Positions 1-9,997 of a DNA stretch of 64,000 nucleotides are shown one piece after another. The notes under the pieces were generated by a model. That model had not been told where the DNA came from and did no database searches. It saw only the letters and a program-made list of their open reading frames with translations. Position 1 is the stretch's first letter. Every line of letters begins with the position of its first letter. This DNA comes from Candidatus Rokuibacteriota bacterium (GTDB taxonomy: Bacteria > Methylomirabilota > Methylomirabilia > Rokubacteriales > CSP1-6), in the NCBI GenBank assembly GCA_003220535.1, contig QHSU01000081.1, positions 24,987 to 88,986 of the forward strand. The letters run 5' to 3'. Made by a program: the position numbers and the translations under genes.

Positions 1-429
1 GAGTTGAGTCGCCGCGAGCTTGGCGATGAGCCGCCGTCGATCGTCGAAGACCTGGACCTCGACGACGAGGGTGGTACGTCCACGATGGACGATCTGTGCC
101 TCGGCTGTCAAGGTCCCCTGATCGGTATTTCGGATAAGGTTCACGGAGAGTTGGAGGGTCAGCGGGAAGAGCTCCGGGCGGAGCACGCCCGAGGGGTTCG
201 TCTCCCACATGGCGGCACAGGTGGCGGTCTCGTCGGCGAAGGCCACGATGGCGCCGGCGTGGAAGCGCCCGGTGAGCTGCGCGAGCGTGGGCTTGAAGTC
301 GAGCTCCGCCACCGCGCGGCCCGGCCCCACCGAGACGAACCGCGTCCCGTGACTCTCGATCATCGTGCCGCGGGCCCACGCGGAGAGCTTCTTCAGGAAC
401 TCCTCGGGTGTCACCGCGGGCGGTGTCAC
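1..429 (-). CDS. PaaI-family hotdog thioesterase (3' end beyond window)
   Basis: The minus strand is open for 143 codons to the window edge. The translation has the hotdog thioesterase core: a helix segment HAGAIVAFADETATCAAMW preceded by a strand with FKPTLAQLTG, and then the strand-rich second half. Family members hydrolyse acyl- or aryl-CoA esters in the cytosol. I chose the GTG at 429 because a GGGAG Shine-Dalgarno lies just upstream; an in-frame GTG five codons later is possible. It follows mnmG on the same strand after 55 bp, so it may be co-transcribed. The C-terminus is off the window and the substrate cannot be predicted. Confidence 0.8.
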   Translation of the reverse strand, partial: MTPPAVTPEEFLKKLSAWARGTMIESHGTRFVSVGPGRAVAELDFKPTLAQLTGRFHAGAIVAFADETATCAAMWETNPSGVLRPELFPLTLQLSVNLIRNTDQGTLTAEAQIVHRGRTTLVVEVQVFDDRRRLIAKLAATQL

Positions 430-484
430 CCGACGCGGCTCCCGCCGGGCTGGTGACGCGTCGGGTGTCCGCTCCCCGAGCCCA

Positions 485-2299
<1,815 letters not shown>

Positions 2300-2363
2300 C
2301 CCGCTTAGTGATACCATATCGGCCGTCGCGTTCCAGAAAACCCCCTTTCGTCGGAGGACTGTC
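2300..2363. promoter_or_regulatory. Divergent intergenic region between mnmG and the LLM oxidoreductase
   Basis: This 64-bp gap must carry the start signals for both divergent genes. It holds an 11-bp palindrome, GATACCATATC, at 2310-2320, next to the mnmG start. It also holds the strong GGAGGA ribosome site (2353-2358) of the rightward gene. I cannot assign -35/-10 boxes with confidence, and the palindrome could be chance. Confidence 0.3.
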
Positions 2364-3374
2364 GTGGAGTTCGGGCTTTCGCTTCCGGGTCGCGGGCCGC
2401 TCGCCGGGCTCGACACCGTCCTCAAGATCGCCGAGAAGGCGGACACGCTCCGGTACAGCTCGGTGTTCGTGACCGACCACGTCGTGATGCCGGTCGCCTC
2501 GGCGAAGTCGGTGTACCCCTACACGACGAGCGGGCAGTTTCCGGGTGGGCTCGCCCAGGACTACCTCGAGCCGTTGGTGACGCTCAGTCACCTCGCCCAC
2601 GCGACCGCCCGCGTTCGGCTCGGCGTCAGCGTCCTCGTCATCCCGTACCGCAACCCCCTGCTGGCCGCCAAGATGCTGGCGACGACGGATGTCCTGTCGA
2701 GGGGGCGGGTGATCCTCGGGGCGGGCGTGGGCTGGCTGCGCGAGGAGTTCGAGGCGCTGGGCGCGCCGCCATTCGAGGAGCGCGGGAACGTGACCGATGA
2801 GTACATCAGGCTGATGCGGGTGGCGTGGACGACCGATCCCGTCACCTTCGAGGGTAAGTACTACACGGTCCGCGACATCCATGTCCTCCCGAAGCCCGTC
2901 CAGCGGCCGGCGATCCCGGTCTGGATCGGCGGCCACACCGGCGCCGCGCTCCGGCGTGTCGCCGCCGTCGGCGACGGCTGGCATCCGATCGCCATGCGGC
3001 CGCCGGCGCTCCTCGGCCCTGACGAGTACGCGGCCAAGGTCAAGGAGATCCACGGCTGGGCCCGGAAGGCCGGACGCGACCCCAAGTCGATCACGCTCAG
3101 CATCCGCGTGCCGATGGAAGTGCGGAGCAAGCGCTCGAAGGCCGCCGCCGGTGACCGGCCGCCGTTCCAGGGCTCGGCCGACGAGGTCGTCGCCGACATC
3201 CGGCGCTACCAGGCGCTCGGCGTCTCCCACTTCGTCTTCGATCACACCGTGCAGGAGCTGCGTGCGGTTCTCGCGAACATCGAGCGCTTCGCCCACGACG
3301 TTCGCCCGAAGGTTTTGCGAGCCGCGAAACCCCTGCGAGCCGCAGGTCGTCGCGGGGCCGGGACGCGGTCATGA
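2364..3374 (+). CDS. LLM-class (luciferase-like) F420-dependent oxidoreductase
   Basis: This 336-aa TIM-barrel protein belongs to the bacterial luciferase-like family, whose members use F420 or FMN. Typical features are the N-terminal strand VEFGLSLPGRGPL, SSVFVTDHVVMP, the LGVSVLVIPYRNPLLAAKMLATTDVLSRGR block (residues about 90-120) and the GAGVGWLREEFEALG motif. The GTG at 2364 is preceded by GGAGGA. Its stop overlaps the cofG start (ATGA), so it is translationally coupled to F420 biosynthesis and very likely uses F420. The substrate is unknown. Confidence 0.85.
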   Translation: MEFGLSLPGRGPLAGLDTVLKIAEKADTLRYSSVFVTDHVVMPVASAKSVYPYTTSGQFPGGLAQDYLEPLVTLSHLAHATARVRLGVSVLVIPYRNPLLAAKMLATTDVLSRGRVILGAGVGWLREEFEALGAPPFEERGNVTDEYIRLMRVAWTTDPVTFEGKYYTVRDIHVLPKPVQRPAIPVWIGGHTGAALRRVAAVGDGWHPIAMRPPALLGPDEYAAKVKEIHGWARKAGRDPKSITLSIRVPMEVRSKRSKAAAGDRPPFQGSADEVVADIRRYQALGVSHFVFDHTVQELRAVLANIERFAHDVRPKVLRAAKPLRAAGRRGAGTRS

Positions 3375-4513
3375 TTTCGCACCAGGACGCGTGCGCGCTC
3401 ATCGAGACGCCCCCCGAGGGGCTCGGCGACCTGCTCGCCCGCGCGGGCGAGCTTCGTGACCGTGGTCGGGGCCGCACGGTCACCTTTTCCGCCAAGGTCT
3501 TCGTGCCGTTGACGACCCTCTGCCGCGACTACTGCGGCTACTGCACGTTCCGCCGCGATCCGGGCGAGCCCGGAGCCCACACGATGGAGCCGGGGGAGGT
3601 CGTGGCGCTCGCACAGGCGGGGGGACGACTGGGTGCGAAGGAAGCCCTGTTCTCGCTGGGCGACAAGCCGGAGGCGGTGTTTCCCACGCACCGCGAGTTC
3701 CTCCGACGGCACGGCCACCGCACGACGCTGTCGTATCTCCGCGCCGTGTGTGAGGCCGTTGTGAAGGAGTCGCCCCTCCTGCCCCACGCCAACCCCGGTG
3801 TCATGGGCGAGCGCGATCTGGCCGCGCTGCGCGAAGTCAACGTGAGCATGGGGCTGATGCTCGAGACGCTCTCGGAGCGTCTCCTGGAGCGCGGCATGGC
3901 TCACGATCGGGCGCCCGACAAGCTGCCCGCGCGCCGGCTCCGGACGATCGCGCTCGCCGGCAAGCTCGGCATCCCGTTCACCACGGGCCTGCTCATCGGC
4001 ATCGGTGAGACGCCCCGCGAACGCGTGGACGCGCTCGTTGCGATCCGCGACCTGCACGAGCGGCATGGGCACATCCAGGAGGTCATCGTCCAGAACTTCC
4101 GCGTCAAGCCCCGGATCCCGATGGCCGACGCGCCCGAGCCGACGCTCGACGACCTGCTCCGGACCCTCGCGGTGGCCCGTCTCGTGCTCGGTCCGGACGT
4201 GAACATCCAGGCGCCGCCGAATCTGTCGCCACACGCCTATCCCCGCCTGCTGGCAGCGGGCCTCAACGACTGGGGCGGGATCTCGCCGCTCACGCTGGAC
4301 CACATCAACCCCGAGAAACCATGGCCGCTGATCCCCGAGCTCCGGCGTGCAACCGAGGCCCAGGGCTTCGTCCTTCGCGAGCGTCTCGCGATCTATCCGG
4401 AGTTCGCGACGCGCGCCGAATGCCTGGACGAGAGCCTGCGGGCGCGCGTCCGGGACCTGGTCGACGAACGCGGTCTCGTGAAGGAATCCCATGAACGCTG
4501 GCGCCGCTGGTAG
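3371..4513 (+). CDS. cofG: 7,8-didemethyl-8-hydroxy-5-deazariboflavin synthase subunit CofG
   Basis: Radical-SAM half of FO synthase. With CofH it joins tyrosine and 5-amino-6-ribitylamino-uracil to form the F420 chromophore FO. The 4Fe-4S/SAM motif is CRDYCGYC with cysteines 51, 55 and 58. At 380 aa it is a stand-alone CofG rather than the fused FbiC of actinobacteria. The ATG overlaps the upstream oxidoreductase stop by 4 bp and the 3' end overlaps cofH by 23 bp, showing a tightly coupled operon. Confidence 0.95.
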   Translation: MISHQDACALIETPPEGLGDLLARAGELRDRGRGRTVTFSAKVFVPLTTLCRDYCGYCTFRRDPGEPGAHTMEPGEVVALAQAGGRLGAKEALFSLGDKPEAVFPTHREFLRRHGHRTTLSYLRAVCEAVVKESPLLPHANPGVMGERDLAALREVNVSMGLMLETLSERLLERGMAHDRAPDKLPARRLRTIALAGKLGIPFTTGLLIGIGETPRERVDALVAIRDLHERHGHIQEVIVQNFRVKPRIPMADAPEPTLDDLLRTLAVARLVLGPDVNIQAPPNLSPHAYPRLLAAGLNDWGGISPLTLDHINPEKPWPLIPELRRATEAQGFVLRERLAIYPEFATRAECLDESLRARVRDLVDERGLVKESHERWRRW

Positions 4514-5756
4514 CCTCCTCGCCTCGCTCGACTGGGTCTCGCGCGACATCCGCCCGATCCTCGCCCGGGCGCTCGACGGCCACGAGGTGTCGGTCGAGGA
4601 CGGCATCGCGCTCACGCGCGTCGAGGGCCGGGACCTCCACGCCCTGACGCTCGTCGCCGACGAGCTGCGGCGGCAGCAGGCCGGCGACGTCGTGACCTAC
4701 GTCGTGAATCGCAACATCAACTTCACGAACGTCTGCATCAAGCACTGCACCTTCTGCGCGTTCAGCCGCGATCATCGGGAAGAGGAAGGTTACTTCCTTC
4801 CCGTGGCCGAGGTCGTCCGCCGCGCCCAGGAGGCGCGGGAGCTCGGCGCCACGGAGGTCTGCATCCAGGCCGGCCTGCCGCCGAAGCTCGACGGCCGCTA
4901 CTACATCGACCTCGCCCGCGCGATCACGACCGCGTTGCCGGACCTCCACATCCACGCCTTCTCGCCCGAAGAAGTGCTGTACGGGTCGGTGCGGTCGGGA
5001 ATGCCGATCAGCGACTACCTGGCGGAGCTGAAGGCCGCAGGCCTGGGAACCCTGCCCGGCACGTCGGCGGAGATCCTCGACCAGGAGATCCGCGACGTCA
5101 TCGCGCGCGGCCGGATCTCGGTCGAGCAGTGGGTCGACGTGATCACGACGGCGCACGCGCTCGGCATCCGCACCACCTCCACGATCATGTATGGGCACGT
5201 CGAGACGCCGGCCCACTGGATCCGCCACATGGCGCTGCTCCGCGCGATCCAGAAGGACACCGGCGGCTTCACCGAATTCGTGCCGCTCTCGCTGATCCAC
5301 TCGGAAGCGCCGATGTGGGCCAAGGGGCTCGTCCCCGGCGTTCGGCCCGGCGCCACCGGGGCCGAGGTCGTGAAGATGCACGCGCTGGCCCGCGTGATGC
5401 TGGGCGCGACCTTCCGGAACGTCCAGTCCTCGTGGGTGAAAGAGGGGCCGAAGCTGGCGCAGCTGCTCCTGGCGGCGGGCGCCAACGACCTGGGCGGCAC
5501 GCTGATCAACGAGTCGATCTCGACGTCGGCCGGCGCGCAGTACGGCCAGCTCGTGGGGCCCGCCGAGCTGCACCGCCTCATCCGGGACGTCGGACGGGTG
5601 CCGGCGCAGCGCGACACGCTGTACGGCCTCCTTCATACCTATAGAGATGGCGAAGACCCCGAATCACCCCTCGATAAGATCGAGGACGCGGAAGCCCGAT
5701 TCGGCTCGTATCGCCGACTGATCGCGTCGGGGGAATTCCGCTTCACGCGCGGGTAG
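4491..5756 (+). CDS. cofH: FO synthase subunit CofH
   Basis: Second radical-SAM subunit of FO synthase (421 aa), acting first on tyrosine to deliver the intermediate to CofG. The cluster motif CIKHCTFC has cysteines 82, 86 and 89, preceded by NRNINFTNVC, which is typical of the CofH/MqnE/MqnC group. CofH is favoured over the menaquinone enzymes because cofG is adjacent. The start lies inside cofG, so translation is coupled. The C-terminal LLLAAGANDLGGTLINESIS block is family-typical. Confidence 0.95.
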   Translation: MNAGAAGSLLASLDWVSRDIRPILARALDGHEVSVEDGIALTRVEGRDLHALTLVADELRRQQAGDVVTYVVNRNINFTNVCIKHCTFCAFSRDHREEEGYFLPVAEVVRRAQEARELGATEVCIQAGLPPKLDGRYYIDLARAITTALPDLHIHAFSPEEVLYGSVRSGMPISDYLAELKAAGLGTLPGTSAEILDQEIRDVIARGRISVEQWVDVITTAHALGIRTTSTIMYGHVETPAHWIRHMALLRAIQKDTGGFTEFVPLSLIHSEAPMWAKGLVPGVRPGATGAEVVKMHALARVMLGATFRNVQSSWVKEGPKLAQLLLAAGANDLGGTLINESISTSAGAQYGQLVGPAELHRLIRDVGRVPAQRDTLYGLLHTYRDGEDPESPLDKIEDAEARFGSYRRLIASGEFRFTRG

Positions 5757-5829
5757 CCCCGCCGCGCGGCCTGTGGTAATAATGCAGTTCGCGTTCAACC
5801 ACCATCCCTGAATCGACAGGAGGTCACCT
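5757..5829 (+). promoter_or_regulatory. Short gap with possible promoter and strong RBS for the HU-like gene
   Basis: This 73-bp gap separates cofH from the HU-like gene. It contains GTGGTAATAATG, with a TAATAA -10-like element, bounded by a GTGGT/ACCAC inverted repeat. A near-consensus AGGAGGT ribosome site lies at 5818-5824, before the GTG at 5830. The gap suggests that the HU-like gene can be expressed apart from cofGH. The promoter call is weak. Confidence 0.3.
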
Positions 5830-6123
5830 GTGGCGAAGACGATGACGAAGTCTGCGACAGTCGCCTATCTCGCGGAGAAGACCAGCCTCTCCCGGAAGCA
5901 GATCGAAGGCATTCTCGACGAGACGCTGACGCTCGCCTCCAAGGAAGCGAAGAAGAGCGGCGTGTTCCTCCTGCCGGGATTCGGCAAGCTGGTCCTCGCG
6001 AACCGGAAGGCGCGGATCGGTCGGAATCCGCAGACCGGCGAGCCCCTCAAGATCCCGGCCAAGCGGGTGTGCAAGTTCCGCCTGGCGAAGAGCCTGAAGG
6101 ACGCGGTGCTTGGCAAGAAGTAA
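5830..6123 (+). CDS. HU/IHF-family DNA-binding protein
   Basis: This 97-aa basic protein has the HU fold. An N-terminal helical dimerisation half holds TKSATVAYLAEKTSLSRKQI, followed by the LPGFGKLVL turn. The DNA-wrapping arm is GRNPQTGEPLKIPAKRV (about residues 64-80), with the TGE and IPA positions of the family, and the protein ends in a lysine-rich helix. It would bind and bend DNA in the nucleoid. Its position inside the F420 cluster is unusual. The GTG start is fixed by the AGGAGGT site eight bases upstream. Confidence 0.9.
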   Translation: MAKTMTKSATVAYLAEKTSLSRKQIEGILDETLTLASKEAKKSGVFLLPGFGKLVLANRKARIGRNPQTGEPLKIPAKRVCKFRLAKSLKDAVLGKK

Positions 6124-6652
6124 GACTGGATCCCGCGCGGGGGGCCCGCGACCCGCCGCCGCTCCCGTTCCCTCGCTCTCGTCCGCGACCGTTCCGCGGG
6201 TCTGGCAGGGTATCGGCTACCGGCCCCTGCCGGACGCCGCGATGGCCCGGCCGCTCTTCGACTTCGCCGCCGTCCCCTGGCCCGCCGCCGACATCGCCTT
6301 CGCGTGGGGCGCCGCCACGGCCGCGGACGGCGGTGAGCGTCTGATCGGCGCGGCGATCACGGAGCGGAGCGGCCCGGCGATGATGCTGCACGGCCCGGTC
6401 GTCGTCGTCGAGGCCGAGCCGCTGGAGATCGCCTCGCAGCTCGTCGCCGCCGTCCTCGACCACGCCACGGCCGCGGGGGTCGTCACGCTCTTTGCGCGGC
6501 CCCAGAGCCTCGACCGCGTCTGGGTTCGTTTCGGGTTCATCCCCGTGCCGGAGAGCACGCTGCCGCCGAGCTTCGCGGGCGGAGAGGGCGCCGGCCTCTA
6601 CGCCTGGCGGGGCGGCAGCGCGCTCTGGACCCTGCGCGAAGTCCGCGACTGA
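6110..6652 (+). CDS. Unassigned protein in the F420 cluster, possibly GNAT-like
   Basis: I do not recognise this protein firmly. The segment LEIASQLVAAVLDHATAAGVVTLFARPQSLDRVWVRFGFIPVPES resembles the end of a GNAT acetyltransferase fold (long helix, then the W-V-R-F-G-F-I strand). No acetyl-CoA loop of the R/QxxGxG/A type is evident. The longest frame starts at a TTG (6110) inside the HU-like gene, giving 180 aa; an ATG at 6242 would give 136 aa, but neither has a clear ribosome site. It ends one base before cofD, so it is probably translated with it. Confidence 0.55.
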   Translation: MARSKTGSRAGGPRPAAAPVPSLSSATVPRVWQGIGYRPLPDAAMARPLFDFAAVPWPAADIAFAWGAATAADGGERLIGAAITERSGPAMMLHGPVVVVEAEPLEIASQLVAAVLDHATAAGVVTLFARPQSLDRVWVRFGFIPVPESTLPPSFAGGEGAGLYAWRGGSALWTLREVRD

Positions 6653-6653
6653 C

Positions 6654-7577
6654 ATGCGCGTCGTCGCGCTCGCCGGTGGCACCGGCGCCGCCAAGCTCCT
6701 GAGAGGCCTGGCGGCGTCTGTTCCTCAGCGCGATCTGACCGTCATCGGCAATACCGGTGACGACACGGAGATCTGGGGGCTGCACGTCTCGCCCGACCTC
6801 GACACCGTGACGTATGCGCTCGCCGGAATACTCGACGTCGAGCGCGGGTGGGGGCTCGCCGACGAGACGTTCCACTGTCTGTCCGCCATGGCCGCGTACG
6901 GCGCCGACACGTGGTTCAATCTGGGCGATCGCGACCTGGCGACCCATCTCACCCGCACGCGGGCGCTCCGCGAGGGACAGTCCCTCTCGATGGTGACCGC
7001 GCGGCTCGCGGCCCGCGCCGGCGTCGGCGCCCGCGTTCTGCCGATGAGCGACGATCCGATCCGGACGATGATTCGGACCCCGGGCGGGCGACTCACGTTC
7101 CAGGAATACTTCGTACGCGAGAAGGCGCTCGTCGAAGTGGTCGGCGTGGACTACGAGGGCGCGGCGGCGGCCACGCCGGCGGCCGGTGTCGTCGACGCGA
7201 TCCGGACCGCCGACCTCGTCGTCGTGTGCCCGTCCAACCCGGTGACCTCCGTCGGCCCGATCCTCGCCGTGCCCGGGATCGCCGACGCGCTCCGCGAGAC
7301 CACGGCGCCCGTGGTCGGCGTGAGCCCGATCGTCGGCGGCGCGGCCGTGAGCGGCCCGGCGGCGGCGCTCATGCACGCGCGGGGTCTCCCGATCTCGCCG
7401 CTCGGCGTCGCGGCGGCGTACGCGCCGTGGCTCCGACGCCTGCTGATCGACCGGAGCGACCGCGCGTGCGCGCCGGACCTCGAGCGGCTCGGCGTCGCAG
7501 CGGACGTGGCCGACATCGTCATGAAGAGCCGCGCGCACGAGACCGCGCTCGCCCGACACGTGCTCGAGCGCCGATGA
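6654..7577 (+). CDS. cofD: 2-phospho-L-lactate transferase CofD
   Basis: CofD transfers the phospholactyl-type moiety from the guanylylated precursor made by CofC onto FO, giving F420-0 or its dehydro form. The 307-aa protein begins with the nucleotide-binding MRVVALAGGTGAAKLLRGL, followed by GNTGDDTEIWGLHVSPDLDT, which is diagnostic of the family. VVVCPSNPVTSVGPIL and the C-terminal TETALARHVL-like end also fit. The ATG at 6654 starts just after the preceding stop. The stop overlaps cofC in an ATGA. Confidence 0.95.
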   Translation: MRVVALAGGTGAAKLLRGLAASVPQRDLTVIGNTGDDTEIWGLHVSPDLDTVTYALAGILDVERGWGLADETFHCLSAMAAYGADTWFNLGDRDLATHLTRTRALREGQSLSMVTARLAARAGVGARVLPMSDDPIRTMIRTPGGRLTFQEYFVREKALVEVVGVDYEGAAAATPAAGVVDAIRTADLVVVCPSNPVTSVGPILAVPGIADALRETTAPVVGVSPIVGGAAVSGPAAALMHARGLPISPLGVAAAYAPWLRRLLIDRSDRACAPDLERLGVAADVADIVMKSRAHETALARHVLERR

Positions 7578-8263
7578 TCGTCGCCGCGGTGCCCATCAAA
7601 GATCTGATGCACGCCAAGCAGCGCCTCGTGAGCGTCCTCACGCCCGCCGAGCGTGGCGAGCTGGCTCGCGCGATGCTGCATGACGTGCTGCAGGCGCTAG
7701 CGGCAGCCGAGCTCGACCGCGTCTGGGTCGTCACGCGCGACCCGGCGGTCACGGCGATCGCGCGGGGCCTGGGCGTCGAGCCCCTCGCCGAGGCGGAGAA
7801 TCGCGGTCACACCACGGCCGTCGCGCTGGCTCAGGCCGAAGCGGCGCGGCGGGGTGTCGGAGTCTTCCTGACGGTGCCCGGCGACGTGCCGTGCGTGACC
7901 GCCGCGGAGCTCCGGCTGCTCGCGAGCGCCGCGAGCGAAGGTGCGCCGGCCTTCGCCCCCTCCCGCTCGGGGCTCGGGACCAACGGCGTCGCGCTGGCGC
8001 CGCCCGCCGCGATGGGGCTGACCTTCGGCGAACCCTCGTTCTCGCGTCACCTCGAGACGGCGCGGTCGCACGGGCTGATTCCTCGCGTCCTGGCGCTGCC
8101 GGGCCTCGGGCTCGACATCGACACGCCCGAAGACCTGGCGGCGCTCCTGGCCGAGGGCGGCGCCACCGAGACCGAGCGCCTCGTGTCGCGCTGGTCTTCG
8201 GACCCGGGTCGCGCTTTTCTCAGGCCGCGAGCGATCGGGTCCGCACAGGATTCGCTGCGATGA
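7574..8263 (+). CDS. cofC: 2-phospho-L-lactate (or PEP) guanylyltransferase CofC
   Basis: This 229-aa nucleotidyltransferase activates phospholactate, PEP or 3-phosphoglycerate with GTP for CofD; the true substrate cannot be read from sequence here. Family features are MIVAAVPIKDLMHAKQRL at the N-terminus (the K-x3-AK-x-RL pattern), the metal-binding TVPGDVPCVT and the late DIDTPEDLAALL. The start overlaps the cofD stop. The last roughly 20 residues (after VSRWSSDPGR) are low-similarity. They sit next to repeated DNA that shares the word TCTCAGGCC (8218) with the downstream repeats. Confidence 0.93.
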   Translation: MIVAAVPIKDLMHAKQRLVSVLTPAERGELARAMLHDVLQALAAAELDRVWVVTRDPAVTAIARGLGVEPLAEAENRGHTTAVALAQAEAARRGVGVFLTVPGDVPCVTAAELRLLASAASEGAPAFAPSRSGLGTNGVALAPPAAMGLTFGEPSFSRHLETARSHGLIPRVLALPGLGLDIDTPEDLAALLAEGGATETERLVSRWSSDPGRAFLRPRAIGSAQDSLR

Positions 8264-8320
8264 AACGCGCGCCGCGGAGCCAGATCGCACTCAGGGTAGA
8301 CCGGGCGTGTCGGAGCCGGT

Positions 8321-8442
8321 CGTGCCTATCTCAGGCCACCCTCGATTTGAGCCGTGCTCATGGCACCCGCTACAACACAGCCAGGCCGCGCCTGTCTCAG
8401 GCCACCTTCGGTCCAAGCCGGCCTCACGGCACCCGTTACAAT
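8321..8442. repeat. Two-copy 66-bp imperfect tandem repeat upstream of cofE
   Basis: Two copies lie 66 bp apart, starting at 8321 and 8387. They share TCTCAGGCCACC near the start and GGCACCCGYTACAAY near the end, with a diverged middle. A further TCTCAGGCC word lies at 8218, inside the end of cofC. The second copy ends two bases before the cofE ATG, so the repeat replaces the usual ribosome-binding region. It contains no open frame of note. It may be a regulatory duplication or simple slippage. Confidence 0.7.
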
Positions 8443-8444
8443 AA

Positions 8445-9191
8445 ATGCGCTACGAGGTGATCGGCGTAGCGGGAATCGGCGAGGTGCGCCCCGGCGACGA
8501 CATCGCTCGCCTCATCGTCGAGGCGGGCGCCCGCCAGTCGACGCCGGTCGTCCCCGGCGATCTCCTCGTGATCGGGCAGAAGATCGTGTCGAAGGCCGAG
8601 GGGCGGCTCGTCAGGCTCGCCGATGTCGAACCCTCGCCGATCGCCCTGGCCATGGCCGCGGGGCTCGCGAAAGACCCGCGGCTCGTCGAGGTCATCCTGC
8701 GCGAGTCGCGGCGCGTGGTCCGCATGGACAAGGGCATCCTCATCACCGAGACGCACCATGGCTGGATCTGCGCGAACGCGGGCGTCGATCAGTCCAACGT
8801 CGACGCCGACTGCGTGGCGCTCCTGCCCGAGGACTCCGACCGCTCGGCCCGGGCTGTGCGGGATCGCGTCCGCGCGCTCACCGGCGCCGAGGTCTTCGTG
8901 ATCATCGCCGACACGTTCGGGCGCCCCTGGCGCGAGGGGCTCACGAACGTCGCGATCGGTCTCGCCGGCTTCGCCCCGCTTCTCAGCTATCTCGGCGAGC
9001 GCGATCCGGCCGGTCGCCCGCTACAGGCGACGATCCTCGCGCTGGCGGACGAGCTCGCCGGCGCGGCCGAGCCCGTCATGGGCAAGCTCGACCGCATTCC
9101 GGCGGCGATCGTGCGTGGGCTCGCGTTGAAGGCGAGCGACGAGGGCTCGAAGCCACTCCTGCGCGAGCCCGCGCGTGATCTCTTCAGGTAG
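8445..9191 (+). CDS. cofE: Coenzyme F420-0:L-glutamate ligase CofE
   Basis: CofE adds the glutamate tail(s) to F420-0 using GTP and Mg2+/Mn2+. The 248-aa single-domain protein carries GDLLVIGQKIVSKAEGR, ETHHGWICANAGVDQSNV, LLPEDSDRSARAVRDRV and IIADTFGRPWREGLTNVAIG, all family hallmarks. It lacks the C-terminal nitroreductase domain of mycobacterial FbiB. No Shine-Dalgarno is visible before the ATG; the bases upstream (TACAATAA) belong to the tandem repeat. Confidence 0.95.
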   Translation: MRYEVIGVAGIGEVRPGDDIARLIVEAGARQSTPVVPGDLLVIGQKIVSKAEGRLVRLADVEPSPIALAMAAGLAKDPRLVEVILRESRRVVRMDKGILITETHHGWICANAGVDQSNVDADCVALLPEDSDRSARAVRDRVRALTGAEVFVIIADTFGRPWREGLTNVAIGLAGFAPLLSYLGERDPAGRPLQATILALADELAGAAEPVMGKLDRIPAAIVRGLALKASDEGSKPLLREPARDLFR

Positions 9192-9199
9192 ACGGTCCG

Positions 9200-9844
9200 A
9201 TGAACATCGCGATCCTCGGCGGCACCGGCAAGGAAGGCGCGGGACTGGCGGCGCGCTGGGCGCGCGTCGGCCACTCGATCATCATCGGCTCGCGCGATCC
9301 CGAGCGGGCGAAGACCAAGGCCGCCGAGCTGCGCGAGCTCACTCACAAGCTGCCGATCATCGGCGAGTCGAATGCCGAGGCGGCGCGCCTGGGGACCGTG
9401 ATCGTCGTCGCGCTGCCGGCGCAAGGGCTCGCGGCCACCCTCCCGGAGGTCCGCGACGGCTGCCGCGACAAGGTCGTGATCTCGACGGTCGTGCCGCTGA
9501 CGTTCGGCGGGCCGCGCCTCTTCACGCCGCCGGCGGCCGGCTCCTCCGCCGAAGAGGTGCAGATGCTCCTGCCGGACGCGAAGGTCGTCGCCGCCTTCCA
9601 CCACATCGCCGCCCACGAGCTCTCCGACACGGATCACTCGATCGAGTGCGATCTGCTCCTCTGCGGGGCCGACGCCCCGGCCAAGGAGACCGTGGGCGAG
9701 CTGGCGCGCTCGATGGGCTTGCGGCCGATCGACGTCGGCGGCCTCTCCAACGCGGGACCGCTCGAGGGCATCACCGCGGTGCTCGCCACGATCAATCGGC
9801 GATACAAGCTGAAGAACTCCGGCATCAAGATCACCGGCCTCTGA
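9200..9844 (+). CDS. npdG: NADPH-dependent F420 reductase (NpdG/Fno family)
   Basis: This enzyme transfers hydride between NADP(H) and F420 and so supplies F420H2. The 214-aa protein opens with MNIAILGGTGKEGAGLAARWA, the Rossmann motif with the extra K-E of F420:NADP oxidoreductases, then IIIGSRDPERAK, which contacts the NADP phosphate. The middle holds ALPAQG and the FHHIAAHELSD block. It starts 8 bp after cofE. It closes a gene set covering FO formation, tailing and cofactor reduction. Confidence 0.92.
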   Translation: MNIAILGGTGKEGAGLAARWARVGHSIIIGSRDPERAKTKAAELRELTHKLPIIGESNAEAARLGTVIVVALPAQGLAATLPEVRDGCRDKVVISTVVPLTFGGPRLFTPPAAGSSAEEVQMLLPDAKVVAAFHHIAAHELSDTDHSIECDLLLCGADAPAKETVGELARSMGLRPIDVGGLSNAGPLEGITAVLATINRRYKLKNSGIKITGL

Positions 9845-9997
9845 GGAGCCCGCCAGGCCCGAGGTCTCCGTCATCGTTCGCCATATCCTTTTGTAAAGGT
9901 GCGCGAGTCGCACCGGGAGTCTCGCCCAGGGTACGTCAGTTCCGGGATAGACTGCATGAGCCACCACGAGGACCCACAGAACAGAGGAGGCTTGGAC

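Noticed and set aside
4491..5756. Menaquinone futalosine-pathway radical SAM enzyme (MqnE/MqnC)
   Set aside because: It is related in sequence, but it overlaps cofG and lies within a full cof cluster.
8321..8442. CRISPR-like array
   Set aside because: There are only two copies with diverged interiors and no spacer pattern, leader or cas genes.
8437..8442. TACAAT as a -10 box giving leaderless cofE mRNA
   Set aside because: It ends only two bases before the ATG, too close for initiation upstream of the start codon, and no -35 is visible.
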